Under the pieces are notes generated by a model. The model did not search any database and had not been told where the DNA came from. It saw nothing but the letters and a program-made list of their open reading frames with translations. Both the position numbers and the translations under genes were made by a program. Shown one piece after another: positions 54,650 through 62,479 of a stretch of 64,000 nucleotides of DNA (positions are counted from its first letter, which is position 1; every line of letters begins with the position of its first letter). Origin of the DNA: Bacillus inaquosorum KCTC 13429 (lineage in GTDB: Bacteria > Bacillota > Bacilli > Bacillales > Bacillaceae); assembly GCF_000332645.1 (NCBI RefSeq), contig NZ_AMXN01000004.1:1-64000 (forward strand), given 5' to 3'.

Positions 54650-54725
54650 ACCTAAATAGGCTTCACTTCAAAGCCGCTTTAGTCAGTATAAATAAAGAAC
54701 ATTACCCCATAATCCTATCTCAGAA
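54599..54725 (-). promoter_or_regulatory. vgb transcription attenuator (terminator and antiterminator)
   Basis: The terminator has arms GCCTCCTATCTCA and TGAGTATAGGAGGC (54634-54602, one bulged A) followed by seven U residues, ending 33 bases before the vgb start codon. CTGAGATAGG at 54723-54714 is a perfect 10-base complement of CCTATCTCAG in the 5' arm and would form an antiterminator. Between them a hairpin CTAAA-GGCTT / AAGCC-TTTAG (about 54681-54651) would be enclosed. Mutually exclusive pairing of this kind is the hallmark of attenuation. Confidence 0.75.
54679..54702 (-). CDS. 7-codon upstream ORF in the vgb leader
   Basis: ATG at 54702 encodes MFFIYTD and stops at 54679. AGGATTATGGGG lies just upstream, giving an SD-like match 10 bases away. 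Its ribosome binding site overlaps the antiterminator segment CTGAGATAGG, so its translation would interfere with antiterminator pairing. Too short to judge by composition. Confidence 0.4.
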   Translation of the reverse strand: MFFIYTD

Positions 54726-54875
54726 AATGAATCAATAAACAAAACAAATAAGCATTCAGATCATCGGAAAAATAGTACTGAAGTTAAATGTATAGGTTAA
54801 GCTATTGATTCTTTCTTAAAGCTAGGGTTATAGAATCATGTTCTTATTTTCACCCTTCCGTTTTATGTTAAGGCA

Positions 54876-54904
54876 ACAGTAAAATACTGTCTTAGTTTTG
54901 TCAA
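54876..54904 (-). promoter_or_regulatory. putative vgb promoter with an internal dyad
   Basis: TTGACA (54904-54899) is a perfect -35; TACTGT lies 17 bases downstream (54881-54876). The dyad ACAGTA-TTT-TACTGT (54890-54876) covers spacer and -10, as a repressor operator would. A transcript from here has a leader of roughly 300 nt. Confidence 0.5.
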
Positions 54905-55083
54905 CTGCTAAAAATAAAAAAACAATGTATGCAGGAGATGATGATATTTTTCTCCCCCAAAAAAAGGCGCATGATCGAAAGAAGTGTGCTTTTCGAACAA
55001 AAATAAAATAATGCGGATCAGTGACAGCAGCATTGTAAATCGTATGCCTTAAGTTGTAAAAAGAGTAAAAACACGATTGAATT
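54905..55083. other. AT-rich region between the vgb promoter and the ykwC terminator
   Basis: No supported gene. An imperfect repeat TCGAAAG / CTTTTCGA lies near 54974-54996. No recognisable IS ends or direct repeats flanking vgb were found. Confidence 0.4.
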
Positions 55084-55109
55084 AAAAAAGAGAAGGATAA
55101 ATCCTTCTC
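55084..55109 (-). terminator. terminator downstream of ykwC
   Basis: GAGAAGGAT / ATCCTTCTC perfect stem with a 2-base centre, followed on the minus strand by six T residues. Confidence 0.8.
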
Positions 55110-55157
55110 AGAACGAATATCAAATAAGGCTCACAGCCTGAAGGCATGCAATCTTTT

Positions 55158-56024
55158 TTATTTCACCCATAGCTTATATATACTTTGTGTTCCGCTGTTT
55201 TCTTCGCCTTGTGCAGCGAGCTTGTCATATAAGGATTTCGCAAGCGACAAGCCTGGCATTTCTTCCCCCATTAATTCCGCTTCCTCAAGCGCAATTCCCA
55301 TATCTTTAATAAAATGTTTCACATAAAAACCTGGTTCAAAGTTGCCTTGAAGCATACGGGGAGCAAGATTTGACAATGACCAGCTTCCGGCTGCGCCCGT
55401 TGTGATGCTTTTCAGGACATTTTCCGGCTGCAGGCCTGATTTTTGAGCATAGGCCATCGCTTCAGCAACACCGATCATACCAGCTGCGATTGCAATCTGA
55501 TTACACATCTTGGTATGCTGGCCGCTTCCAGCCGGTCCTTGATACTGAATGTTTTCTCCCATTAAAGAGAAAATCGGCAGGCAGGCTTCAAATGCTTCTT
55601 TTTCTCCGCCGACCATAATCGCGAGAGTTCCGTTTTGTGCACCGATATCTCCGCCGGAAACAGGGGCATCTAAAGCGAACAATGCTTTTTCTTTGGCCGC
55701 TTCAGCAATCTTCTTCGCAAGCGAAGGTTTAGATGTCGTCATATCAATGAGATATGCGCCTTCTTTTGCATTTTCAATAATTCCGCTGCTTCCGAAATAC
55801 ACTTCTTCAACATCACTGGGATAGCCGACCATTGTAATGATAACATCCGCTTCTTTTGAAAGATCTTTGACCGTTTCTTTCCATACCGCGCCTTTTTCAA
55901 GTATGCTGTCTGCTTTTTCTTTTGTCCGGGTGTACACCAATACAGGATGGCCGTCTTTCAGAATATGTGATGCCATGCTTTTTCCCATCACTCCAAGACC
56001 GATAAAACCAATTGTTTTTTTCAA
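55158..56024 (-). CDS. ykwC: YkwC, 3-hydroxyisobutyrate dehydrogenase-like oxidoreductase
   Basis: A 288-residue beta-hydroxyacid dehydrogenase. The N-terminal NAD(P) motif GFIGLGVMGKSMA (residues 6-18), the substrate motif DAPVSGGDIGAQNGTLAIMVGG (near 117-138) and the catalytic lysine in GSGQHTKMCNQ (near 170) are present. The start is TTG at 56024, 7 bases after GGAGG; the in-frame ATG at 56030 abuts the ribosome binding site. Substrate unknown (possibly a succinic semialdehyde or serine-type compound). Confidence 0.9.
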   Translation of the reverse strand: MKKTIGFIGLGVMGKSMASHILKDGHPVLVYTRTKEKADSILEKGAVWKETVKDLSKEADVIITMVGYPSDVEEVYFGSSGIIENAKEGAYLIDMTTSKPSLAKKIAEAAKEKALFALDAPVSGGDIGAQNGTLAIMVGGEKEAFEACLPIFSLMGENIQYQGPAGSGQHTKMCNQIAIAAGMIGVAEAMAYAQKSGLQPENVLKSITTGAAGSWSLSNLAPRMLQGNFEPGFYVKHFIKDMGIALEEAELMGEEMPGLSLAKSLYDKLAAQGEENSGTQSIYKLWVK

Positions 56025-56132
56025 GGTCATTCCTCCCAGATGCTTTGTTTGATTTTAGTTAAAATTTATCATTTTTCCTTCATTTTCTAGACTACCATAT
56101 CTATTCATCATATAGTAGACTCTTAAAATGAA

Positions 56133-56165
56133 AAATCCCCAAAACATATCATGTTTTGGGGATTT
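56133..56165 (-). terminator. terminator downstream of mcpC
   Basis: AAATCCCCAAAACAT / ATGTTTTGGGGATTT, a 15-bp perfect stem with a 3-base loop. Confidence 0.85.
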
Positions 56166-56172
56166 GATTGGA

Positions 56173-58140
56173 TTACAATTTGAATTTCTGAATTGTGTTC
56201 ATAAGCTCTTGGCTTGCATGTTTTAACGTTTCCGTTGAGTGTTTGACTTTATCAAGGGTAATCAGCTGTTCATCGGTTGATGCGTTCACTTCCTCTGCTG
56301 CAGCGGCCGATTCCTGTGATATGGCTGATATGCTTTGAATCGCTTCAGAAATTGCGAGCTGTTCATCACTCATTCTTTGAATTTCTTCGTAAATGTGATC
56401 AATGCCTTGTACCAGCGATTGCATTTCTGCGGTTATCGTGTTTAATACCTCTCCAGTCTCATGAATGGCACTGTTTTGTTCATCATTCATTCTGCTTGCC
56501 TCAACCATTGCGTGAGAGGCCTCTTTTGTCTCAAGCTGGATAAGCTTCACAGTCTCGCTGATATGCTTTGTAGAAAGTGCTGATTGCTCAGCAAGCTTCC
56601 GCACTTCATCGGCTACAACGGCAAAGCCGCGTCCGCTTTCTCCGGCTCTGGCTGCCTCAATGCTGGCATTTAAGGCAAGCAAGTTGGTCTGGTCAGAAAT
56701 ATTCGAAATGGCTGTAACGACCTCTTCAATATTCTTTGTTTGATTTTCCAGATCAAGCAGCATCGTTTCAACCTTTTTTGTTTCCATGTTGGCTTCGTTT
56801 GACTTCATCAATAGCTGGCCGAGCGCGTCAAGTCCTTTATAGCTTGCATCCTCAGATGATTTTGAGCGCTCTTTAATTCCGCCCGCCTCCTCAGCGATTT
56901 GTCTGATTTTAGTTGACAGGCTTTCTGATTTTTCATTAATGGTCTCAACTTCAGAAGCCTGTTCTGATGCTCCTGCGGCTACTTCTTCAATTGCTTTTGC
57001 AATTTGTCCGCTTGTTTCATTTGTTTCCGCAGAGACAGCCGTTAATTGCTCAGAGGTATCAGATACTTTCCCTGAAGAGAGTCTTACTTGTTCAACCATT
57101 TCCTTCATATTTTCAACCATTTGGTTAAAGTCTCTTGTTAAAATACCGACTTCATCCTTGGATTTTGATTCAGCATGAACGGTTAAATCGCCTTCGGAGA
57201 CTGCCTTCGTTTTTGCGATCAGCTGCTGTATCGGGCCGGTTATCGTTTTGGCCAGGAAATAGCTGAGAATTATCGTTGCGACAAGCGCGATCAGTGATAT
57301 CCAAAGGTTCGCCCGATTCATTTTATCTGAAATCCACATTAATTTATCAGTATCAAATTGTGTTCCGACTTTCCAGCCCGTTTCACCAATCGTTTGGTAC
57401 ACAACCATTTTCCCATTTTCATCCTGTATCCCTTTTTTCTCAGATGCAATGGTTTTCAATGATTGATCCTTTGATATATTTTTTCCTTGGTTTGACGGGT
57501 GGGCTAAAAGATTGCCGCTTGCATCAGCTAAAAAGGCAAATCCATTGTAAGGCACCTTTTGCTTATTGACCATGCTCTGGATAGCAGAAAGTTTCAAATC
57601 GTAGCTGGCAACCCCTATCACTTTCTGCCCGTCAAGTACCGCTTTCGATGCAGTGACAATCATGTCTCCTGTCACGACATCTTTATAGGGTTCCGTCCAA
57701 ACGACTTGATCCGGAGTTTCAGCTGCAAGCTTATACCATGGTCTTGATGTCGGGTCATAATCATCAGCAAAGTCGGCTTTCGGATATGTAAACATTTCTT
57801 TTTTTGCGGTGCCTATGTAAGCCATCGCAACATAATCATCGTTATCTTTGATTTGTTTAATGTCATCATTAAACAGCCGAGAAGCTTCTTTACTTGATTT
57901 CGTGACAAATGTATGAGTTAATTCTCCATTAGCCAATCTTGTTAACGAAATGGCATAACTCTTTAATTGCAATTCAATATTTTGTTCAAGTGACTGTGTC
58001 ACGTTTTGAGTTGTATTTTTCCCATCCTCTGTAATCATTGGTTTTAGCGTCAGATAAGAAGACAGCATTAAAAGAACAACTGTGACGATTAACATGATCG
58101 AAACAAAAACAGCAATCTTCATGTGAAGTTTTTTAAACAA
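56173..58140 (-). CDS. mcpC: McpC, methyl-accepting chemotaxis protein
   Basis: A 655-residue receptor for many amino acids and PTS sugars in B. subtilis. It has membrane segments at about 8-30 and 278-300, a double-Cache sensor (about 40-270), a HAMP domain (about 300-355) and a signalling coiled coil with hairpin tip [22 protein letters not shown]. The start is TTG with GGAGGGG upstream. A sigma-D -10 element precedes it. Confidence 0.95.
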   Translation of the reverse strand: MFKKLHMKIAVFVSIMLIVTVVLLMLSSYLTLKPMITEDGKNTTQNVTQSLEQNIELQLKSYAISLTRLANGELTHTFVTKSSKEASRLFNDDIKQIKDNDDYVAMAYIGTAKKEMFTYPKADFADDYDPTSRPWYKLAAETPDQVVWTEPYKDVVTGDMIVTASKAVLDGQKVIGVASYDLKLSAIQSMVNKQKVPYNGFAFLADASGNLLAHPSNQGKNISKDQSLKTIASEKKGIQDENGKMVVYQTIGETGWKVGTQFDTDKLMWISDKMNRANLWISLIALVATIILSYFLAKTITGPIQQLIAKTKAVSEGDLTVHAESKSKDEVGILTRDFNQMVENMKEMVEQVRLSSGKVSDTSEQLTAVSAETNETSGQIAKAIEEVAAGASEQASEVETINEKSESLSTKIRQIAEEAGGIKERSKSSEDASYKGLDALGQLLMKSNEANMETKKVETMLLDLENQTKNIEEVVTAISNISDQTNLLALNASIEAARAGESGRGFAVVADEVRKLAEQSALSTKHISETVKLIQLETKEASHAMVEASRMNDEQNSAIHETGEVLNTITAEMQSLVQGIDHIYEEIQRMSDEQLAISEAIQSISAISQESAAAAEEVNASTDEQLITLDKVKHSTETLKHASQELMNTIQKFKL

Positions 58141-58161
58141 ACCAATCCCCTCCTAATTTCT

Positions 58162-58169
58162 ATATCGGC
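58162..58169 (-). promoter_or_regulatory. sigma-D -10 element of mcpC
   Basis: GCCGATAT, a perfect sigma-D -10 element, 21 bases before the mcpC start codon; the -35 region is a poor match to TAAA. Confidence 0.75.
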
Positions 58170-58273
58170 CCTTTCATTTGAAAAATGAATAATAAAAAAA
58201 TAAATTATATGAAAACCGGAATATATTTACTAAAAATTCAATCTTATTTATAATAAAACACATAAGGAGGGCG

Positions 58274-58975
58274 ATGATCATACTAAAACAAATGTACGTG
58301 CACACCGGCAGAAAATTTGAGGCTCTGACCATTCGAAACTATTCAGAGGCTGACATAAAGGGGCTGATCTCACTTCAAAGAGAATGTTTCCCCCCTCCGT
58401 TTTCTCAGGAATTGCTGTGGTCAGAGGAACAGCTTGCAAGCCATATCAAAACCTTTCCGGAAGGGGCTTTATGCGCGCTGGTCAATGGCAGAATAGTTGG
58501 TTCTATGACTGCCCTTATCGTACATTTTAAGCCAGAGTCTCCTGACCATACATGGGCGCAGGCAACAGACAACGGATCTATTAATAATCATGATCCTCAT
58601 GGAAATACTTTATATGTAGTGGATATTTCCGTTTCTCCTCATTATCGAAAGCTTGGAATCGGAAAATGGTTGATGAACACGATGTATGAGCTGACTGTTG
58701 ACAAGCGGCTGGAGCGCCTGCTCGGCGGCGGGCGCATTCCTTTTTATCATAAATACGCAGACGAGATCAGCGCTGTACAATACGTTGAAGATGTGATGGA
58801 GGGCAGGAAAAAAGACCCTGTGCTGTCCTTTCTCCTGCATTGCGGCCGTTCTCCGATTCGTGTAGTCAGCAATTATTTAGAGGATGAAGAATCATTGAAT
58901 TTCGGCGTTTTGATGGAATGGAAAAATCCTTTTTATAAAAAAGCGAGCTGTTCGTCACAACAGCCCTTTAAGTGA
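58274..58975 (+). CDS. ykwB: YkwB, GNAT-family acetyltransferase
   Basis: A predicted N-acetyltransferase with the acetyl-CoA motif VSPHYRKLGIGKWLM near residues 118-132. The ATG at 58274 is only 3 bases after AAGGAGG, an unusually tight spacing. The next ATG at 58292 (227 residues) has about 21 bases, which is too far. I keep the first (233 residues) but the start is uncertain. The 3' end overlaps the convergent splB by 8 bases. Substrate unknown. Confidence 0.85.
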   Translation: MIILKQMYVHTGRKFEALTIRNYSEADIKGLISLQRECFPPPFSQELLWSEEQLASHIKTFPEGALCALVNGRIVGSMTALIVHFKPESPDHTWAQATDNGSINNHDPHGNTLYVVDISVSPHYRKLGIGKWLMNTMYELTVDKRLERLLGGGRIPFYHKYADEISAVQYVEDVMEGRKKDPVLSFLLHCGRSPIRVVSNYLEDEESLNFGVLMEWKNPFYKKASCSSQQPFK

Positions 58976-59996
58976 AATATTCGATTTTCGCATTTGGGAA
59001 ATAAGTATCAATATAGGATTCAAGCGCTTCCCGAAGTGCATGCTCTTCATCTTTCTGATAAATATATTTTCCGATCCCGTAACGGCCCCATTTATAACGC
59101 CGCTTTTCTTCATCTAATTCGAGCTTCGTCTTTGGATAATTCTTCTCAATGACTCGTTTCGCCGGTTTTGTAAAACGGTGCTGAATTAATTCAAAAGTAA
59201 TATCATGTCTGACATCTTGCGGCAAAGCGGCATCAAGTTTTTCAAACAGATGTTTGTATCCTTCTTCCCAGCCTTCATGAATATAAATCGGCGCAACAAT
59301 AAAGCCTAGCGGATACCCTGCTTTTGCAACTTTTACCGCCGCTTCTATCCGCTTATCAAGAGGTGAGGTTCCCGGCTCAAAATTTTTAATCACGTAGTCG
59401 GCATTAATGCTGAATCTGAATCTCGTTTTCCCGTTATGCTTTGCATCTAGTAGGTGATCGACATGATGAAATTTCGTTACAAATCTGAGCTTTCCGAGCT
59501 CACTTTGTCCAAAATGTTCAATGGCGCGCTTCAGCGTGTGTGTCAGATGATCGATTCCTACAATGTCTGACGTACATGAAGCTTCGAACCTTGTGAACTC
59601 TGGTGCGCGCTCCTTCATATACTTATCTGCCTGGTCCAATATCTCTTCGACGTTTACATAGGTTCTGATATACGGCTTTGATCCCATGGTTGTTTGCAGG
59701 TAGCAGTAATGGCAGTGCCCCATGCAGCCTGTTGCAAACGGAATGGCATATTCAGCCGAGGGTTTAGAAGAATCAAACTTTAATGTTTTCCTGACACCGA
59801 TAACTAAAGTTGACTTCGCATTACGATACTGCTGAAGATGATTTTTTCCAGGAATATTACGCACCTGATTGTGGGATGTCGTTTCTCTGATTTCAATGCC
59901 CATTTTTTCAAATTTATCTTGTAATTCTTGAGCCAGCGGATATTCCAGCGCTCTCGGTTCTATATACACAAGCTGCGGAACAAATGGGTTCTGCAT
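58968..59996 (-). CDS. splB: spore photoproduct lyase SplB
   Basis: A 342-residue radical SAM enzyme that reverses the thymine dimer (spore photoproduct) formed by UV in spores. The iron-sulfur motif is C-x3-C-x2-C in CMGHCHYC (near residues 91-98), and the catalytic Cys is in EASCTSDIVG (near 140). It is the second gene of splAB, expressed in the forespore. Confidence 0.96.
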   Translation of the reverse strand: MQNPFVPQLVYIEPRALEYPLAQELQDKFEKMGIEIRETTSHNQVRNIPGKNHLQQYRNAKSTLVIGVRKTLKFDSSKPSAEYAIPFATGCMGHCHYCYLQTTMGSKPYIRTYVNVEEILDQADKYMKERAPEFTRFEASCTSDIVGIDHLTHTLKRAIEHFGQSELGKLRFVTKFHHVDHLLDAKHNGKTRFRFSINADYVIKNFEPGTSPLDKRIEAAVKVAKAGYPLGFIVAPIYIHEGWEEGYKHLFEKLDAALPQDVRHDITFELIQHRFTKPAKRVIEKNYPKTKLELDEEKRRYKWGRYGIGKYIYQKDEEHALREALESYIDTYFPNAKIEYFT

Positions 59997-60073
59997 GATG
60001 CCACATCCTTTTCCTTTACTAACGTTACTTTTCTCATAAGGCGGAAAGGATATGAGTTGTAATGATTTCCTTG

Positions 60074-60313
60074 TTACTCATACGGATCGATATCAAATAG
60101 TTCTTTGTAAAGTGATTTAGCTTCTTCATAGCTTGCAAACACAGCATCGTCCTCTGCAAACGGATGATAGGTTTCATAAATAAACAGGGAAAGCTCACCT
60201 TCATGGTATGGGTGGTGCACAATTTCAGCTTCCTTTATGTGGGCAACATTGGCGGCGTGCGGATTTCTGTAGATCACGTAAACTGTATCTCCTGCGTTAA
60301 ATTGGTTTGACAT
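60074..60313 (-). CDS. splA: SplA, regulator of the spl operon
   Basis: A 79-residue protein resembling the trp RNA-binding attenuation protein (TRAP) that lowers splAB expression in B. subtilis. It begins MSNQFNAGDTVYVIYRNPHA. The start at 60313 has AGGAGG 6 bases upstream; a six-codon in-frame extension was rejected. The splB start follows 77 bases later. Confidence 0.92.
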   Translation of the reverse strand: MSNQFNAGDTVYVIYRNPHAANVAHIKEAEIVHHPYHEGELSLFIYETYHPFAEDDAVFASYEEAKSLYKELFDIDPYE

Positions 60314-60333
60314 ACTATCCCTCCTAGCCATGT

Positions 60334-60363
60334 TATTGTGCCCTCCTATACCCTTACTTATGA
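60334..60363 (-). promoter_or_regulatory. probable sigma-G promoter of splAB
   Basis: TCATAA (60363-60358) and CACAATA (60340-60334) with a 17-base spacer resemble the sigma-G pattern GNATR / CATNNTA. It begins immediately after the ptsI terminator. Confidence 0.5.
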
Positions 60364-60395
60364 AAAAAACCAGACAGGCCGGAGGCCGTCTGGTT
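60362..60395 (-). terminator. terminator downstream of ptsI
   Basis: ACCAGACGGCC / GGCCTGTCTGGT (one mismatch) followed by seven T residues on the minus strand. Confidence 0.85.
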
Positions 60396-60403
60396 TTTGT
60401 ACA

Positions 60404-62116
60404 TTACTTGAATGTTTCTTTTACGAACGCGACAACTTCTTCTGTCGTGCTCATAGATAAAATTTTCTCTTTGAATGACTCAGCTTCTTGTTTAGACAAT
60501 TTGCTGATTTGTGTTCTTGCCGGAAGGATAGACGTTGCACTCATTGAGAACTCATCTAAGCCTAAGCCGAGAAGGATCGGAATCGCAATCTCGTCTCCTG
60601 CCATTTCTCCGCACATGCCAACCCATTTTCCTTCTTTGTGTGCTGCTTCAATTACGAGTGTAATTAAGCGAAGGATTGCCGGGTTGTATGGCTGATACAG
60701 GTAAGATACACGTTCATTCATACGGTCAGCTGCCATCGTGTATTGGATCAAATCATTTGTTCCAATACTGAAGAAATCAACTTCTTTAGCAAACTGATCA
60801 GCGATGACTGCAGTTGACGGAATTTCAACCATCATACCGACTTCAATATCGTCAGATACAGCCTGTCCCGCTTTTACAAGCTTTTCTTTCTCTTCAAGAA
60901 GGATCGCTTTTGCTTCTTTGAATTCGTTAACTGTCGCAATCATAGGGAACATGATTTTCAGGTTTCCGTATGTACTTGCACGAAGCAGTGCGCGAAGCTG
61001 TGTTCTGAAGATTTCTTGCTCTTCAAGGCAAAGACGAATCGCTCTGTATCCCAAGAACGGGTTCATTTCTTTAGGAAGCTGCAGGTAAGGAAGCTCTTTG
61101 TCTCCGCCGATATCAAGTGTCCGTACGACAACTGATTTTCCTTCCATACGCTCAAGAACCGTTTTGTAAGCATCAAACTGCTCATCTTCTGTAGGCAGCT
61201 GATCTCTTCCCATGTAAAGGAATTCTGTACGGTAAAGGCCAACTGCTTCTCCGCCGTTTTCAAGAACGCCTTTCACATCATCAGGAGTACCGATATTCGC
61301 TGCAAGCTCTACATGATGACCGTCTTTTGAGACAGTCGGTTCATTGACCAGCTTCGCCCACTCAGCTTTTTGAGCCAAATAAGCGTTATGTTTTTCTTCA
61401 TACTCTTTTACAGTTTCTGCAGAAGGATCGATAATGACATCGCCATTAATACCGTCAACGATAACAGTCACGCCGTTTTGGATCGTGCCTGTAGCCGCTT
61501 TCGTACCAACAACTGCAGGAATCTCAAGAGAACGCGCCATGATGGCAGAGTGAGATGTGCGTCCGCCGATATCAGTTGTGAATCCTTTTACGAACTCACG
61601 GTTTAATTGAGCTGTATCAGACGGTGTTAAGTCTTCAGCTATAATAATAACCTCTTCTGAGATCATGCTTGGGTTTGGAATTTCGACGCCAAGCAGGTGG
61701 CCGGTTACGCGTTTTGTTACATCGCGGATATCTGCCGCACGCTCTTTCATATATTCGTTGTCCATTGATTCAAACATGGAAACGAACATAGAAGACGTTT
61801 CTTTTAAAGCGAATTCAGCGTTCACTGAATCAGTGCTGATTTTTTCTTTCACAGGGTTTAGAAGCTCAGGATCACTGAGAACTAAAAGGTGAGCAGAAAA
61901 AATATCAGCTTTATCCTGACCAAGTTCTTTTAAAGCGTGCTCTTTGATTTTTTCGAGCTCTTCTTTTGAACGTGCAATCGCTTTATCAAAACGGCTTACT
62001 TCCGCTTCAGAATCAGAGATGTTTTTCTTTTCAACCGTTAAATCTGGCTCTTCAAGCCGGTACGCTTTGGCAATCGCGATGCCGGCTGAAGCGCCAATCC
62101 CTTTTAATTCTTGCAT
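60404..62116 (-). CDS. ptsI: PTS enzyme I
   Basis: A 570-residue phosphoenolpyruvate-protein phosphotransferase that phosphorylates HPr, the first step of PTS sugar uptake. The phospho-His is in [13 protein letters not shown] (near 189), and the PEP-binding domain shows [13 protein letters not shown] (near 328) and the catalytic Cys in [10 protein letters not shown] (near 502). The ATG overlaps the ptsH stop (TAATG). Confidence 0.98.
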   Translation of the reverse strand: MQELKGIGASAGIAIAKAYRLEEPDLTVEKKNISDSEAEVSRFDKAIARSKEELEKIKEHALKELGQDKADIFSAHLLVLSDPELLNPVKEKISTDSVNAEFALKETSSMFVSMFESMDNEYMKERAADIRDVTKRVTGHLLGVEIPNPSMISEEVIIIAEDLTPSDTAQLNREFVKGFTTDIGGRTSHSAIMARSLEIPAVVGTKAATGTIQNGVTVIVDGINGDVIIDPSAETVKEYEEKHNAYLAQKAEWAKLVNEPTVSKDGHHVELAANIGTPDDVKGVLENGGEAVGLYRTEFLYMGRDQLPTEDEQFDAYKTVLERMEGKSVVVRTLDIGGDKELPYLQLPKEMNPFLGYRAIRLCLEEQEIFRTQLRALLRASTYGNLKIMFPMIATVNEFKEAKAILLEEKEKLVKAGQAVSDDIEVGMMVEIPSTAVIADQFAKEVDFFSIGTNDLIQYTMAADRMNERVSYLYQPYNPAILRLITLVIEAAHKEGKWVGMCGEMAGDEIAIPILLGLGLDEFSMSATSILPARTQISKLSKQEAESFKEKILSMSTTEEVVAFVKETFK

Positions 62117-62382
62117 TACTCGCCGAGTCCTTCGCTTTTCATTGTTTCTTCTAGAGCGTTAAGAGCATCGTTTTCGTCAGCGCCAGTAGCAGAGATTGTG
62201 ATCTCAGCGCCTTTAGCAATACCTAGAGACATAACACCCATGATAGATTTAAGGTTAACTGTTTTGCCGTTATATTCTAAATTAACGTCAGCGTCGTATT
62301 TGCTTGCAGTTTGTACAAGAACTGTCGCAGGACGAGCGTGGATTCCAGAATCTGCAGTTACTTTAAATGTTTTTTGTGCCAT
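62116..62382 (-). CDS. ptsH: HPr, phosphocarrier protein
   Basis: An 88-residue protein with the catalytic His15 (SGIHARPA) and the regulatory Ser46 (NLKSIMG), which HPr kinase phosphorylates to make the CcpA corepressor. AAAGGAGAATGATAAAA precedes the ATG at 62382; a three-codon upstream in-frame start is rejected. Confidence 0.98.
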   Translation of the reverse strand: MAQKTFKVTADSGIHARPATVLVQTASKYDADVNLEYNGKTVNLKSIMGVMSLGIAKGAEITISATGADENDALNALEETMKSEGLGE

Positions 62383-62431
62383 TTTTATCATTCTCCTTTT
62401 AACTTAAAGCTATATTACTTCACAATATTAT

Positions 62432-62460
62432 ATCATACAGCCGTACTTGTCATCTGACAA
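62432..62460 (-). promoter_or_regulatory. internal promoter of ptsHI
   Basis: TTGTCA (62460-62455) and TATGAT (62437-62432) with a 17-base spacer lie between ptsG and ptsH, allowing constitutive ptsHI expression in addition to readthrough from ptsG. Confidence 0.65.
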
Positions 62461-62479
62461 GCACAGCGTACTAACACCC

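Noticed and set aside
54707..54715. ATG-GGG-TAA two-codon ORF just before the 7-codon leader ORF
   Set aside because: Too short and its SD match is only 2 bases from the ATG; noted only as a possible coupled start through TAATG.
54829..54842. MIL three-codon frame early in the vgb leader after GGAAGGGTG
   Set aside because: Three codons with spacing over 10 bases is not convincing; no role in the terminator pairing.
53160..55150. Search for IS ends, integrase genes or direct repeats around vgb
   Set aside because: No transposase, inverted terminal repeats or target-site duplications were seen, so I do not call a mobile element.
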